Position numbers and translations under genes: made by a program. Shown here one piece after another: positions 11,453 to 24,202 of a stretch of 64,000 nucleotides of DNA. Under the pieces are notes generated by a model, which saw nothing but the letters and a program-made list of their open reading frames with translations, had not been told where the DNA came from and made no database searches. Every line of letters starts with the position of its first letter. The first letter of the stretch is position 1. Source of the stretch: Parietaria judaica (taxonomy: Eukaryota; Streptophyta; Magnoliopsida; Rosales; Urticaceae); the NCBI GenBank assembly GCA_954871525.1, contig OX940868.1, forward strand, positions 29,817,056 to 29,881,055, in the 5' to 3' direction.

Positions 11453-14229
11453 ACTAGGTTGATGACGAGTTCACTGACGCACCATGCAAGTGTTTGCACT
11501 AGTTCCATGGCGTGGTTCTAATGGCTGACACGTACATGGTTTAGCTCTTAAACATGTTTTAATTAAGAGTAATTGTCACACCTTCACTTAAACTTTGGTT
11601 TCTACTATGTATATACTTGTATTTTGCACATGACTTGTCTAAGCAATATTTTCATAAAGTATTATTTTTCGACTTTCAAATATGGGGCTTTATTGAAATA
11701 TTACTAGACAATTCAAATGTTTTTCGTTTAATTTATCGAGCTGATTTAGTTATGGATGGACAAAATTTTATGTGAACAGTCATGTGCAATGAGAGAACAA
11801 CTCTGGAGTTGTGTGAGACTCAAACATTTTAAGGCATTTGATGATGAATGACTTTTAGTGTTTATAAAGTTTGACAGTATATAATACTTTTCTACACGTT
11901 CAAAAGTTGAACACCACCTTTGATGAAGAATGTAAACCCTAAACCCTAAAACCGCAACAAGTTATTTAAGTGCACCACCGTGAAATTATTAACGAGTGAC
12001 GTTCAAATTCTTATGAAGCAATAAAATTATCCAGTTAGGGGTGAACAACCAAGTCTTTGGTGCCGTGAACTCACCATAAAGACGGAATAGTGCACTTTGA
12101 TATTTATATAATAAAAATTGTATAGCCTATTAAAAGGACAGAAATTACATTTATGGTATTCAGTTGCGAAATATCCGTATTTTGACCGCATTTACTGTTT
12201 CAAAAAAGTGACTAAAATTAATCTGTATATATCATAAAATTTTAACAACATTAAGTACGAAAATGATGATAAATATAACTTGAAACTAATAAATTCGATA
12301 GAAGTAGATGTTGATACAGATGTAAAATATAAAATTGTATATCGGTTCGTTTATTTTATAACAACCGACTATCACTACCGAATGATTCGGTTTTTAATCG
12401 GTACATTTCGGTTTGATTGTTTAAATTCGATATATTCGATTTACCCTCTTTTTTTCTTACCCCTGTGGAACTGGAGAAAAACAATGTATCACTGAAAATT
12501 CATTCAACCAAGTTTCTATCATTTTTTAACACGTACGAAAGAGATTGGTGAAAACATACTACTAAAGTAAAAAATATATATATGAAGTTGATGACGAGGC
12601 AAACTAAAGACTGTAATTAATGTATAATTAATTGTGTTGAGAGAGGTTAATCACACCACGCATTGCCTAATAATGAAGAGTCTAGAATCTGGCATGTCGG
12701 TTGTTTAAGCGATCCTCGTGGGATTGTTGTCCACCAATGAATGAGCTTCATATCATCTCAAACTACTCATTTCCCTTTATGTCTCTGTACGAAACCTTTC
12801 TCCTTGTTTCTTTTCTTCATGCAATTGCAATACCATAAAAGACTCGCACAACTATATATACTTCTATTTGTTCAAAAAAAAGAAGAAGAACTATAATTCT
12901 ATTTTTCTGTGCCCATAATAATGCACGTCAAAAATACTAATGTATACACGATATTCTCATAAGGGTTATCAAAGCAGTGACGTAGTTGCTTATCATTTTA
13001 GGAGATAGACGAAGGTTTAAAAAGTTTTTTTTTTTAATTGATGGTTCGATTATATCGATTTAATGATAAGTAATAAATTTATCGACGGGCTTTCATTAAG
13101 TTGACCGACAATTTTTTTATACAATAATAATATTTACATTACATAAATATATATTACACATCAATACGTATTTTATAAAATAATATGGTTACATAATTTA
13201 TTATATATCGTTTTACATATAAATAATAGCGAACACTAGATAAATAGTAATACTTTATTTAGTATTACAAAATATTTTTTTCTTTCTTTCTTTCAAAATA
13301 GCATGGCGATCAAAATAGTGTGCTTATAAGTACAACTACAATAATATTAAATTCATTATAAAAAAAATAGTAAAGTACATAAGAGAATGACGTAGAAGCT
13401 TTTATCACATGTAATGTAAAATTATAAGTACAACTACAATAATATTGAACTCATTATAAAAAAAGTAGTAAAGTATATAAGAGAATAACGTAGAAGCTTT
13501 TATCACATGTAATGTAAAAATATAGCATCCCAGTTTAATATAGTGCTATAAATTAATGCAATTGTTTTCAAATAATTATTTGGTACATATTTTTTTTATT
13601 TCATTTGAATATTTTAAAAAATAGGAAATCTGTTTCGTATGTATATTTTTTTCCTTCTTTCCAAAAATCTAGTTTTTGAAAGAAGGAAAATAGCATGGCG
13701 ATCAAAATAGTGTGCTTATGAATATAACTACAATAATATTTAACTCATTATAAAAAGAAGTATATAAGTGAGATCAAAATAGTGTGCGCTTATAAATATA
13801 ACTACTAACGCATTATGAAAAGAAGTATTTAAGAGAACGATGTAGAAGCTTTTATCACATGTAATATAAAATATAGCGTTCCAGAGTTATTTTCAAATAA
13901 TTGTTTGATACAAATTTTTTATTTAAATTTAAAAAACTCAAAAAATAAAAAATTTATTTGATATATTTTTATCTTTTTTCCTTCTTTCAAAAATTTTATT
14001 TTTTTAAACATCATCAAAATATATTAACATACATTATACATAATAAAAGTCACATACAATAATAAGACATAGTGCAAAATCAAGTATAATGGATGAGAGA
14101 AGAAAAATGAGAATTTTTTTATAATACACGGTAAATACAATTCTCAAATCTTATTCACTCAGTAACATTTAAAAAAAAAAAAATCTAACCACAATAATAC
14201 ACGGACATACAATTTCTCTATTCTTTTCA
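10348..14229. other. Long AT-rich intergenic stretch
   Basis: The 3' untranslated region of the NDPK gene probably reaches about 10620, where ATCAAATAAAG resembles a poly-A signal. Beyond it I see no gene. Minor items are a TA microsatellite at about 11421-11450, two telomere-like units (AAACCCTAAACCCTA) at about 11935-11950, and the tandem repeats at 13324-13875 listed separately. The short open frame at 12280-12495 has no recognisable family and an AT-driven composition. Confidence 0.6.
13324..13875. repeat. 98-bp tandem repeat plus a displaced third copy
   Basis: Two adjacent 98-bp units (13324-13421 and 13422-13519) both run from TTATAAGTACAACTACAATA to TTATCACATGTAATGTAAAA with a few mismatches. 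A more diverged, partly rearranged copy lies at about 13689-13875 and begins with the same lead-in ATAGCATGGCGATCAAAATA that precedes unit 1 at 13299. The array is AT-rich and non-coding. Confidence 0.75.
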
Positions 14230-14238
14230 AAAATTATA

Positions 14239-15739
14239 GGGAAAATTACGGCAAAAATACCCAATCTTTGATAAAACTGCCTCCCGTGTACCCAATCTTT
14301 AAAACTGGCGGTCAAAATACCCAACCTGCGTTGACTGTGACTCTGGCATAAAAACGTTAATTTTTCCGTTAACATGCCTCATGTGGCCGTTAGCGGCAAA
14401 AATACCCAACTTTTTTTTTTGAAAAAAAAAATATTTTTTACTTTTTTTAATTTATATATATATTTACTTGATTAGTGATAATTACTTGAATTCTAAATAC
14501 ATGGAATAATACAAAAGTTAGTCAAAACATCAATTGATTTCTTAATGTGATTGTATACGATACATTTGTTGATAAAAATATTATTATGAGAAATTTAAAA
14601 CACAATGTTTTGGGTATTTTAAGTAATTGATTTTTAATAAATTAATAAAAGGAAAGTTATATAATTATTTTTATTTTTATTAAATAAATTCACTTTTAGT
14701 CTGAGATATTCACCGGAAGTCCGTTTTCGCGAAATAAAGTGTCTAGATGTTTCTAGAAATATCAAGATACTCGAAAATTCATTAAGTTTGCAAGAAATGG
14801 TCACGGAACGCTCCCGAAACCCTTAAAGTGGGTCGGGAGCACCTCAGGCGGCCCCACATGCCCTTCATAATCCACCACGCGTCTCCTGCCCTCCTCACAC
14901 ACCCTCAGAAGGGCTTACGTTAGCCTGATGACGTAAGCAGAGGCGCGGGTGTGAGTTTTCAATGTGTTTCATAGCTTCCTTCGGCACTATTCATATTTCT
15001 TAGCAGCGTATTTAAGGGTACGGATTTTAATGGGATCCCAAGGGAGGTCTTTTAGCCAATTATTACTAATTAAGCCCTATTGATTATTGATAATACTTTT
15101 TTACTGGTAATATTCTTAAGCAATTTTTTTTTCAATACAGAGACATTGATTGACTATATTAATTCGATATAAAACCGTCAATTACCAATGAAAAGGGTAA
15201 GGTTGTAACCGGAGCGGTATCCTATTTTTTTGAACTACCCATATCCGGATCCGGTTTTTTGGGTATTCGAAAATCACTACCCGTATCCCGATCCGGAAAT
15301 CCTGATACCCGGAAATCCGGATACCTATTTTAAAAACCATTTTCAAATTACTTAAAATACCCGTAACATTATGTATAAAATTTCTCATAATAATAAGATT
15401 TTTATTACCAAATGTAGTTTATACAAGCACATTAAGAAATCAATTGATGTTTTGACTAACTTTTGTGTTATTCCATGTATTTGGAATTAAAGTAATTAGC
15501 ACTAATCAAGAAAAGAAAAAAATATAAATATAAAAAATTAAAAATTAATATTTTCAACAAAAAAAAGGTTGTGTATTTTTGCCGTTAACGGCCACATGAG
15601 TGATGTTAACGGAAAAATTTAACGTTTTTATGCTAGAGTCACAGTCAATGCAGGTTGGGTATTTTTTCCGCTAGTTTTAAAGGTTAGGTACACGAGTGGC
15701 AGTTTGACCAAAGGTTGGTATTTTTGCCGTAATTTTCCC
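14239..15739. mobile_element. Non-autonomous Mutator-like foldback element, 1.5 kb
   Basis: The ends are inverted: GGGAAAATTACGGCAAAAAT on the left and its complement ending AATTTTCCC on the right. The inverted arms run for about 180 bp and include the modules CCCAACCTGCGTTGAC and GTGGCCGTTAGCGG. The element is bracketed by a perfect 9-bp direct repeat AAAATTATA (14230-14238 and 15740-15748), the target-duplication size of Mutator-like elements. The core at about 14800-14945 is GC-richer (GGAACGCTCCCGAAACCC). The right inner arm at 15200-15330 has repeated CCCGTATCCGGATCC-like words. There is no transposase ORF. A second family member is at 55049-56882. Confidence 0.88.
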
Positions 15740-15977
15740 AAAATTATACTTGAAAAGTGGAGAACACTTTTCAACACAATACCAAACAGGCCCGATCCTC
15801 TATAGCTCGATCATGGTTTGAATAGTCAACACAACTTCTTGTAGACACGTGTTTGTCCGACATTACATGATGATAGTTACTTTATGATATGGCGTTTAGT
15901 TAGAGAAAAGAAAAAGAAACAAAGAAGCCAATTTATTGTTTATAGTTTATACTCTATGCAATAATTTTTCATGATAT

Positions 15978-16224
15978 GGAAATTTCAGTTTGTATGCCCG
16001 ATAAAGCACGTGTTTTCAAAAAAAATTCCCGAATTTGTTAAATTACAAAATTATGCCCCCAACACACTTTTTGTTTTTACATAAAATATGCTCCAAAAAT
16101 TATTAATGTATACATAAATACTTTTTGTCTTTACAAAAACACTTTTGGGGCATAGTTTTGTAATTTAACAAATTCAGGTACTTTTCTAAAAATACATGTT
16201 GTCCGGGCATACAAACTGAAGTTT

Positions 16225-16226
<2 letters not shown>
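15978..16226. mobile_element. Palindromic TA-MITE, copy A
   Basis: It runs from GGAAATTTCAGTTTGTATGC to the near-complement ending CAAACTGAAGTTTCC. The two halves are inverted repeats that meet near 16085. AT dinucleotides flank both ends and an AT microsatellite follows directly. It belongs to the same family as copies at 40250-40518 and 40971-41239. It has no coding capacity. Confidence 0.82.
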
Positions 16227-16261
<35 letters not shown>

Positions 16262-18006
16262 GTGAAAAAAGAAGAAGCCAATTTATAGTTTATGGCTTTA
16301 TGCTTTATGCTATAGTTTTTCTTGACAGTAGCACTGTTTTGTAGAGCTTTGTTTTTTTTATTTAAAAGTGCTTTCAATTTTAATTTTTGAGAAGAATTAT
16401 TTTTAAAAAAATTGACACGTGTTTAGTAAATTTTTTATAAAATATTTATTGTTGGTAATAAAAGTTTATTTAAAGTTTGGTAAAATAAATAAATTCGGGT
16501 GAAAAGACTAAAATTGACTTAAAAAACTGTTTTTGTTTCTAAAAAAATCAAAATCTACGAATCGTACATGTATAAAAATTTAAAATCGTTTTTGTGTTTT
16601 TTTGTAAAAACGGATTTGTCAAACACATTAAGAGTAGTTTAATTTAGTTTTAAAAGAAAACAATGCTAAATAAGCTATATCAAACGCAATATATATATAT
16701 ATATTATATATATATATATATTGTAGCCGAAGTTCTTAGCACTATTTTCCACAATCAATGCTCACTATTTTGGTTATTTTGAATTTTTGTTCTTTTATTT
16801 GATTAATTTAACATAATTTAAGATAAGATGTCCCGTTTAAGTCTTATAGAAACGTGCCAATTTCAAGTGAAAAATAATAGAATCTTGGTATAGCTTATTG
16901 TGAGCTTATATTGTGAGCTTCGACGGTATTCGTGTTGCCATTAACCCTTAAAATGAGTGATGCTTATGTTATACATGTTTGAGACAATACTTTGTGTTGC
17001 TTAGTTTCGAGACTTTTTTTTTTTTTTACAATAGTTTGTTTTGATTTTTGAGGTATTTTTATGTGATTATTGTAAACTCTATTGATCATTTTGTTACTAA
17101 AGTTTTTCTCCATAAAAAATGGGATAATATTCATAAATTGAATATGAAATCACGATACACATGATATATATTAGCCTATGTATTCATTAAAAAAGGGTTC
17201 AATACATCACCTGAAGTGATTTTGATATAGTTAATCTATATGTTAATATTTTATAAGTCATTTATATACGTGTTCTTGAGAAGAGAGATATATGTAGTCT
17301 TAGAACAAACCTGAATAAGAGAAATATAATCTTCCTAAATTTCAACAAAGATATTGGCTGGTAGTACTAAGGTGATGATGTTCGTCTTTTCAGGCTTTCA
17401 ATGGCCGTGCCGACAAATACCTTTAGCCCTAATTGACTACCAAGCTTTAATAATTAGGCATATAAAAAAAAGTACTAAATTATGGATCGAAAATTTTGTT
17501 ACAGCGGAATCCCCTAAAAATCAAATAATAGGATTTTGTTCCATAAAACAAGATCTTCGCCTCTTCAATATTTATTTTCTATTTTAAGAATTAGTACCGA
17601 AATTCATTTGTACCTATTGAATTCCCAATTTAATTTCCACTTAAGTTATCCGCGCTTATTTACGTTAATTATTGAAAATCCTATGACTATGAATAGGTGC
17701 TACCTCGTCAATAAAACGAATTCCATTCCTTTAAGTAAGCTTGCATTTTAACTTGTGAGCAAGAAATATCTTTATAAGCATTATTATAGATTAAAAAAGA
17801 GAGTCAAAATACTAGGATCAAGGATCAGTTTCATAAACTGAATTCGCAGCCGGTCAAGAATTGGGTACATTAGCCGCAATTTACCCTACTTTTTACGTAC
17901 AAAACAATGTAAAAGAAGGGTCAAAACCAAATTCAATTTTTTTTTTTTGTTGTCTAAAATGACAATTATAATATTATCCGGCCCACGTTCTATCTTTATA
18001 CAACTC

Positions 18007-18103
18007 ATACCTTCTCATCAAAAGATTATAGCACCCTCTTAAAATTACCAACTTTTGAACATACCTTCTCATCAAAAGATTATAGCACCCTCTTAAAATT
18101 ACC
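18007..18103. repeat. Short tandem duplication, 54-bp period
   Basis: The stretch ATACCTTCTCATCAAAAGAT followed by TATAGCACCCTCTTAAAATT occurs twice in a row, starting at 18007 and at 18061. The shared part is identical over about 43 bp. This points to a recent local slippage or duplication event. Confidence 0.85.
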
Positions 18104-19968
18104 GGGGCCGTATGCAATTCAAAAGCCGTAATAAGAGTTCTAAAAAAAAAAGAGTAACAAACAAGATTCGGCCGGGCCAAAACGAGTGATCATGCAAGTC
18201 TAATAGGGAATATCCAGATTGTCCAAAAGCTGCAAACTATCTAATTCGGTGACATATTATGATTATTCTAAAGAGTTTTTTGTAGGTTTTGTATTTGTTT
18301 TCTTTCTTCGCCAGAAAATGAAATGGGAGCAGGTGAATTAGAAGTCGGCTGGTCTCAAATGAAGGAGACATTCCCACGGGAATATGGCATGCATATTTCT
18401 TCACTGCACTTATCACCTATATTAATCAACACCCCATGCTTCTCTAATTCTTTTATGTTATCTTCTTCCATGCAACTTGACAACGCATTCCTTTCAATTT
18501 CCCATAATAATGCCTTAAATATATATCATTTCATTCCATTTGCAGACAAAAAAAACCCTGCCTTGTTATGTGTATATATCAAGTTTATAACTTTTCGATG
18601 GGACCGAGCCTATACCGAAAGACCTTTTCCATTGACATTCTTGGTGTGTTACGAGAGATGCTCACGCAAGGCTTATTGTATTCTAGAAGCTATTTTGACT
18701 CGGGTGTTCGATAATTTGAGCGTTCTCCATATGAAATCGAAGCTCGTCTGATTCCGACTCTTAGGCCTTCAAAATGTTGTTTTCGTGTGATTCAAAGCTT
18801 TTATCTTATCGTATTTTCTTATTTGCGCTTTCTATCATGGTCACGTTGACCTAGACCATATTTAAGCTTTTATCTTATTGTATTTTTTTTTTCAAACTTG
18901 ATTAATCAAAACCTAGCAATCAGTTCTAATTTTGTACGTGTGTTCATGAGAAAATTCCGATTTTTGGAAGAGCATGCGATTTAATATCTGTGCACAGATA
19001 TGAAATACGAGTTTGTTCGTGTTTTCATTATTAATCTCCAATTTGTATAACTTTTTGTAATTAATCGACTACTGATTGTGATTGTGATTGTGAATAATTC
19101 AAATAAGATATTTCTAGAAGAATAAGGTTCAAATTCCAAGACCAATTTAGACAAAATAATTAAGAAAGAACAAATATTAATGTACCAAAGAAGCAAAGAG
19201 ACGTGTTAATGGAGTCCCCCTAGCTAATTATATCTTGTTAAAGGTCGTTCGAGGAGGTCATGCATGAAGTAATATCAGCCTTGGTTTACTAAAAGTAGAA
19301 AGTAATACATACTTAAACTACGTACGTAACTGCATGGTAAACCACACACGTGTCATATTAAGGACGTGTCCATGTTCATTAATGAATTAAACAATGCCTA
19401 ATAATATGTAATCGTACTTTATCATCTAATTACATGGACATTAGAGTGACACAAAGGCTTCTTACCTTAACTTATTATCCTTTAATTACTAATTAATTCT
19501 ATTGATGTAATCGTGCTATATATATACTTAGTCGTATCATTAAGAAAATTAGCTTCACATATATGCAAGCGTGTGATATAGATCCTAAATATATATAAAG
19601 CAACAACGTTTGAGAGGCACAAAAATATAGTATATATGTCTAGATACATAATATATATAAACTAAGCCGAAAAAAGCCGTTTTTGGGGACTTGAAACTTA
19701 CGTAGAAACTAGTAGAAAAGCTCAATAGTCTCTCAGCCCAGCTTGGCCATGGAATTCACAAAAGCTCGACAATCTTAGTTTTATACTCCCAAAAAGCTCA
19801 TCTAAAACCATATCACCTCTCTCTCTCTTACTTGCCTTTTGGTTATATATCTTTTTGAACACCTTCATATATATCAGCATTATACTATACACAGAAATAA
19901 CACTTCCTTCAACTTATTAGTTCCATTATTGATATATATTTCTCCATTTGTGTTCATCAGATATCAAG

Positions 19969-21765
19969 ATGAGGGTAAGTGTGTGGGTGCATATATATAT
20001 ATATATTTATATATATTGATCACTTCTTTTATGTAGAGAAGACGGGATGTTTGATGTTGCTGTGTTTGGTCTTTCTTTGTAGCTGTTTGGTTGGATGCAA
20101 AATAAACTTAGTGGAAAACAAGACAAGAAGACATCAGAGACTACTCATGGTAAGCTCACTTGCATTTTCATGTCTTTAAATCAAGCATAATATCGTTACA
20201 AATATATATATATATACATATATGTCATTATATGAATTTATATATCAACCAATCAAGATCCAAGTCCAGATCTTATAATAATAATAATATTTGGTCAAAT
20301 GTTTGAACTATTTTGGATCCAATAAACATGCTAGAATGTTAGGTCAAATTTCAATAGTTTTTCAGACCACAGATCATCTAAAAATCACCATTACGTCAAT
20401 TATATTATATCACAGGGAAGGGAACAGCTAAAATTTCAAACTTGGGAAAAGGGTCTCTACTAATATATATGATACTTTCTTACAAAATCAATCATTAATA
20501 TATATACAGGCCATGCAAAACAAGTGGCTCGAGAAGAGTTCAGCGACTGGCCACAAGGGCTGTTCTCCATCGGAACGTTCGGCAACGACGACATCAAAGA
20601 GATCGCCGAGAGCCAAAGCCAAAACCACCACCCAGAAAACCCGTCTTCTTCCAACGTCGAAGACAGCGACGAAATACTCGACGTCGACATCACTCCCGAA
20701 GAAGTCGGGAAGCTGCAAAAAGCTCTCACCAAGCTCCTGTCCCGCAAGCCCAACAAGGAGAGCACGGCGGATCTTCCCCTCGACAGGTTCTTGAACTGCC
20801 CTTCGAGCCTGGAGGTGGACCGCCGGCTCAGCAGCTCGCTGATCCGAAGCGACTCGGAGGATTACAGGGATGAGTTCGACATCGACAAGACCATAACCGC
20901 GATCATCGGACGATGCAAAGAAGTGATGTCGGAGAGCGAGAAGAAGAAGAAGATTGCGGGCATCGGGAAGAAGTCAGTCTCGATTCTCCTGAAGAAGATG
21001 TTCGTCTGCCGGAGCGGCTTCGCGCCCGTTCCCAGCTTGAGAGACACTCTTCAAGAGTCCAGAATGGAAAAGGTATAATACTAGAATATTTTTAGTTTTA
21101 ATATATTGTTAATTTTTTATTTATTTATATATTTTGGTTGTAAATTAGGACGTACCGGACCTTTTGCGGTTTGTCGGTTCAAACTTGCGGCTTTTTTTTT
21201 TGCTCTAAAAAATCAGGCCCAGTTTTGGGTCTTAAAAATACCGTTTTTTTACGAATATATATTAATTAGTCGATTAAAGGTAAGAATAAGCTAAAATCAG
21301 ACCTGGGACTGGGATTTTTTCCTCGGCCCCGTCTTGATTCCAGCAAAAAGAAAAAGAAAACCATTTATCATACTGTTGTAAGTGCTAAATACAATAATAT
21401 TATAAAATTGAAGAACATATTAATTATTGGTATATAATAATATATAATTTGGTGATCAGATATTGAGGACAATGCTTCACAAGACAATTTCTCCTCAACA
21501 TTCTTACCGGGCATCTTCAATGAAGAAATTCATTGAGGAAAAGGCCGCACCAAGTAAAAAAGATGATCAAGATGACCAAGAAAATCATACCAGAGACAGA
21601 ATTACCCCTCATAATGGATCCAAATGGGTCAAGACAGATTCTGATTGTAAGTTCCAATATCACCTCATTAATTTTAATCAATTCTCATTATATATATATA
21701 AGAATTAATAGCTGACATCAGATTTTATTTTTCTTTATATTGCAGATATTGTGTTAGAGATCTAA
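19969..21765 (+). CDS. DRO1: LAZY/DRO1 (IGT family) gravitropism protein
   Basis: Five coding exons give 280 aa: 19969-19974, 20083-20149, 20510-21072, 21460-21646, 21746-21765. The first coding exon is only ATGAGG; splicing makes the family N-terminus MRLFGWMQNKLSGKQ. Region II, with the namesake IGT, is seen as FSDWPQGLFSIGTFG (residues 35-49, IGT at 45-47). The C-terminus is YIVLEI, the conserved EAR-like tail (region V) that recruits RLD/BREVIS RADIX-domain partners in this family. Lysine-rich middle segments (SEKKKKIAGIGKKS) fit membrane association. LAZY proteins relay gravity signals from statolith sedimentation to polar auxin transport and set root and branch angle. The length matches the DRO1/LAZY2-4 group rather than LAZY1. 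By neighbours (seven-TM, EXO70D) it best matches Arabidopsis At1g72490. Confidence 0.93.
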
Positions 21766-21836
21766 GTCATTTGCCTTCCTTCCAAAGCTGCAAGAGAATT
21801 TAGTACATTAAGGTATATTAGATTCATAAAGATAGA

Positions 21837-22278
21837 GAAAATAGCGGCATAAGTATATAATATTGTTCAAAATGCGACAGCTAGCATATTCCTAAGTTTT
21901 TAATTATGGCGAAATTAATACCCAATAGTCAGCATTATTGGGTTTCAACACTCCCGATTACCCCGTTAATAACGTTAAGCCTTTGATACACGTATAGGCG
22001 ATACTACTATTTTTTAAAAATTATATTAATAGTTCCCAAAATTTGAAAGAAAATAAATCGTCCCAAAATTTTCTCCTCATAAGAATTGATATGCCAAGTT
22101 GCCAACAATCCGACATTCCATATCGTTTATCGGATCACTGGTGTTAATGGCGTAACGTTAAAGGGGCAATTGAGCCGGATAATTCAATTATGCACCATTT
22201 GGGCATTATAAATTCAGAAGAATCGAAATTGGGAATATGCCCGTCTTAATAAATTTGAGTATTAATGCCGCTATTTTC
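21837..22278. mobile_element. MITE just downstream of the LAZY stop codon
   Basis: The ends are inverted: GAAAATAGCGGCATAAGTAT on the left and the complement of AGTATTAATGCCGCTATTTTC on the right. Inner parts are also loosely inverted (CCGTTAATAACGTTA against TAACGTTAAAGG). It begins 72 bp after the stop codon, so it probably lies in the 3' untranslated region or an intron within it; a splice-acceptor-like CCCTGCAG follows at about 22352. The ends resemble those of 2241-2688. Confidence 0.65.
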
Positions 22279-22279
22279 C

Positions 22280-24202
22280 GAACGGCATATACAGCCCCCA
22301 ATTTTCAAGCATTTATTAGTGTGATAAACTGTGGTTGATTGTTCTTCTCATCCCTGCAGATTGAAAAGCCTTCACAAGACAAGCAATATTCACAAACTGA
22401 AGACTTGGAATTATTGTTCTGAAAGTCAACGATGAAGTTAGATTCTTGGGATTATTGATTGGTCAACGCTTCTTCTGAGAGAGGAGACTGAAGATCATCC
22501 CTTTTTTTCATGGCTTGCATGTGCAAAGTCATGTTACATTTTGTATGAAAATCAAACACTCTTTTTGGGCTATAGATACATACAGTTCACTTCAAATTGT
22601 TCTCATCAATGAGTTGATGCTCTCTTTTTCTTTTTTTTTTCTTTTTTTTTTGGCTGAAATGCTATCTTTCTGTAATATATTTTTAGTGATGAATATTATC
22701 AGATATTGATACCTTAGTATTTGTGTAGTATGTATATGTGTACCATTTTCTTTCACAAGTTTGTTGTCGTTTCACTCGATATCCTTAATCACCTTAATGT
22801 CGTTTCACAAGTTTGTTTAGAAAAGCGCAATGACCAATAACCAATTAAGTACCATCCTGGTTAATGTCGTTCTAAAGTTCTTGTCGTTTTTTTTTTAAAG
22901 TAAAGCAATTCTTTTTCAATGATCAACTTGTCTTGCGCTTTGATGTCCAAGAAAAATTGAGACACTAGAAACAAATCCCTATTCAGTTTCGCTTTGATTT
23001 TTTTTTTTAATTTTTTTTTGAGAATCGGGACGGGGACTAAGATCTTGATTCGTACTTAGTTGGGACGAAATTATTAAAGGCGTATTCGATTCGTAAAAAA
23101 ATCTATAGCAAGTTTTTTACATGATTATAATATGTTCGTATAAAAATAAAACTAAAACACAACTACGTGCTATAATAAGAAGATTACGATATCTAAAAAA
23201 AAAAAAATTACGGTGAGGCGCAAATTTTTTCCAGTGAGGCAGAAGAGTGTGGGGAGCCACGAGTTATAATTTAAAAAGAGTTCAAATACCCGTCAAAGTT
23301 TAATCGAAAGAGAATGAGAATAATAAAAACGAATTGGCAAAAGAAGAAAGCGAGAAGAAGCCTAAACTAAAGTAAAACCCTAACAATATAAACATATATA
23401 TTATGTGTATTTGGAATTCGGAATCGGGATGGAGATTGAGAAATTTAGGCTCTGTTCCATTACCGGTTTCCCATTTTAAAATTGAATTGCCCACTTTTGG
23501 GCTAGATTCGGGACACGATCAGGAGATCTACAAAAACCGAGCACAAAATTTCCAACCCTAATTTCAATATTTAATTAGTTTGTTGTCATTACACTACCTA
23601 TCATGTCATTTCGTACTGTATTGTCGTTTCTCCTTTTTTTTGAATGGGGTTTCTCCTTATTTTTACTTCCACACTATTGTCGCTTAATTGTACTTCGTAT
23701 TTGGATGATGAACGACATGTCGCATTCAGAAAAAATCTAAACTATCGATTGTTTTATTTTTAAATAAAAAAGGGAAACCAAACCAATAGAGCAGCTAATA
23801 CACAATGAATGAACGAATTCAATGGCTTCTTCAATCCCTCAAATCTCAAATTCCAAACCCTAGACGCGCCCATTCTCTTCCCCCAATTATTTTCTCGCGC
23901 TCTCTCTCCCTTTCTCGCTCCAAATCCTTCCAGATTCTCTTCCTGGAGGGCGGATCTGAGTCTGTATTTTTTTCACTCAACTCATCCAATCCCCAATCCG
24001 GAAGAGGGGCCTCGAATTCTCGATCGAACAGCTCCTAGGGTTCTCGGATCTGGGGAAGCTAGGGTAAAGAAGGGGGCTTTGTTTGATCGGATTTCGGATT
24101 TGACGGGTTCGGAGGAGACTGGGAAGCTTTGGCTGCCAATGCCATTGGTGAACTTTTCGGCGATTTTTGAGGGACCGAAAAACTGCGAAGCAACCATCGC
24201 CA
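22280..24202. other. LAZY 3' region and LSM1 promoter and leader
   Basis: About 22350-22700 is probably the rest of the LAZY 3' untranslated region, with a long CT/T-rich tract at 22620-22650. The middle (22750-23700) is AT-rich with no gene seen. From about 23800 the sequence is a pyrimidine-rich leader typical of a housekeeping plant gene, with a telo-box-like AAACCCTA at about 23856 and TTTCTCGCGCTCTCTCTCCC at 23890. Open frames at 23805-24252 lie in this leader and look incidental, except for the short upstream ORF listed separately. Confidence 0.5.

Larger units (their letters stand above)
15749..19968. other. Intergenic DNA upstream of the LAZY gene
   Basis: It contains the TA-MITE at 15978-16226, AT microsatellites at 16226-16258 and about 16690-16720, and the short duplication at 18007-18103. 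I recognise no gene. The open frame at 18323-18751 (142 aa) has no familiar motif and no strong start context. From about 19500 the sequence is probably promoter and 5' leader of the LAZY gene, with a CT-rich stretch near 19815. Confidence 0.55.

Noticed and set aside
17354..18751. Possible organelle-derived DNA or small genes
   Set aside because: I could not match any segment to a remembered chloroplast or mitochondrial gene, and the open frames have no domains.
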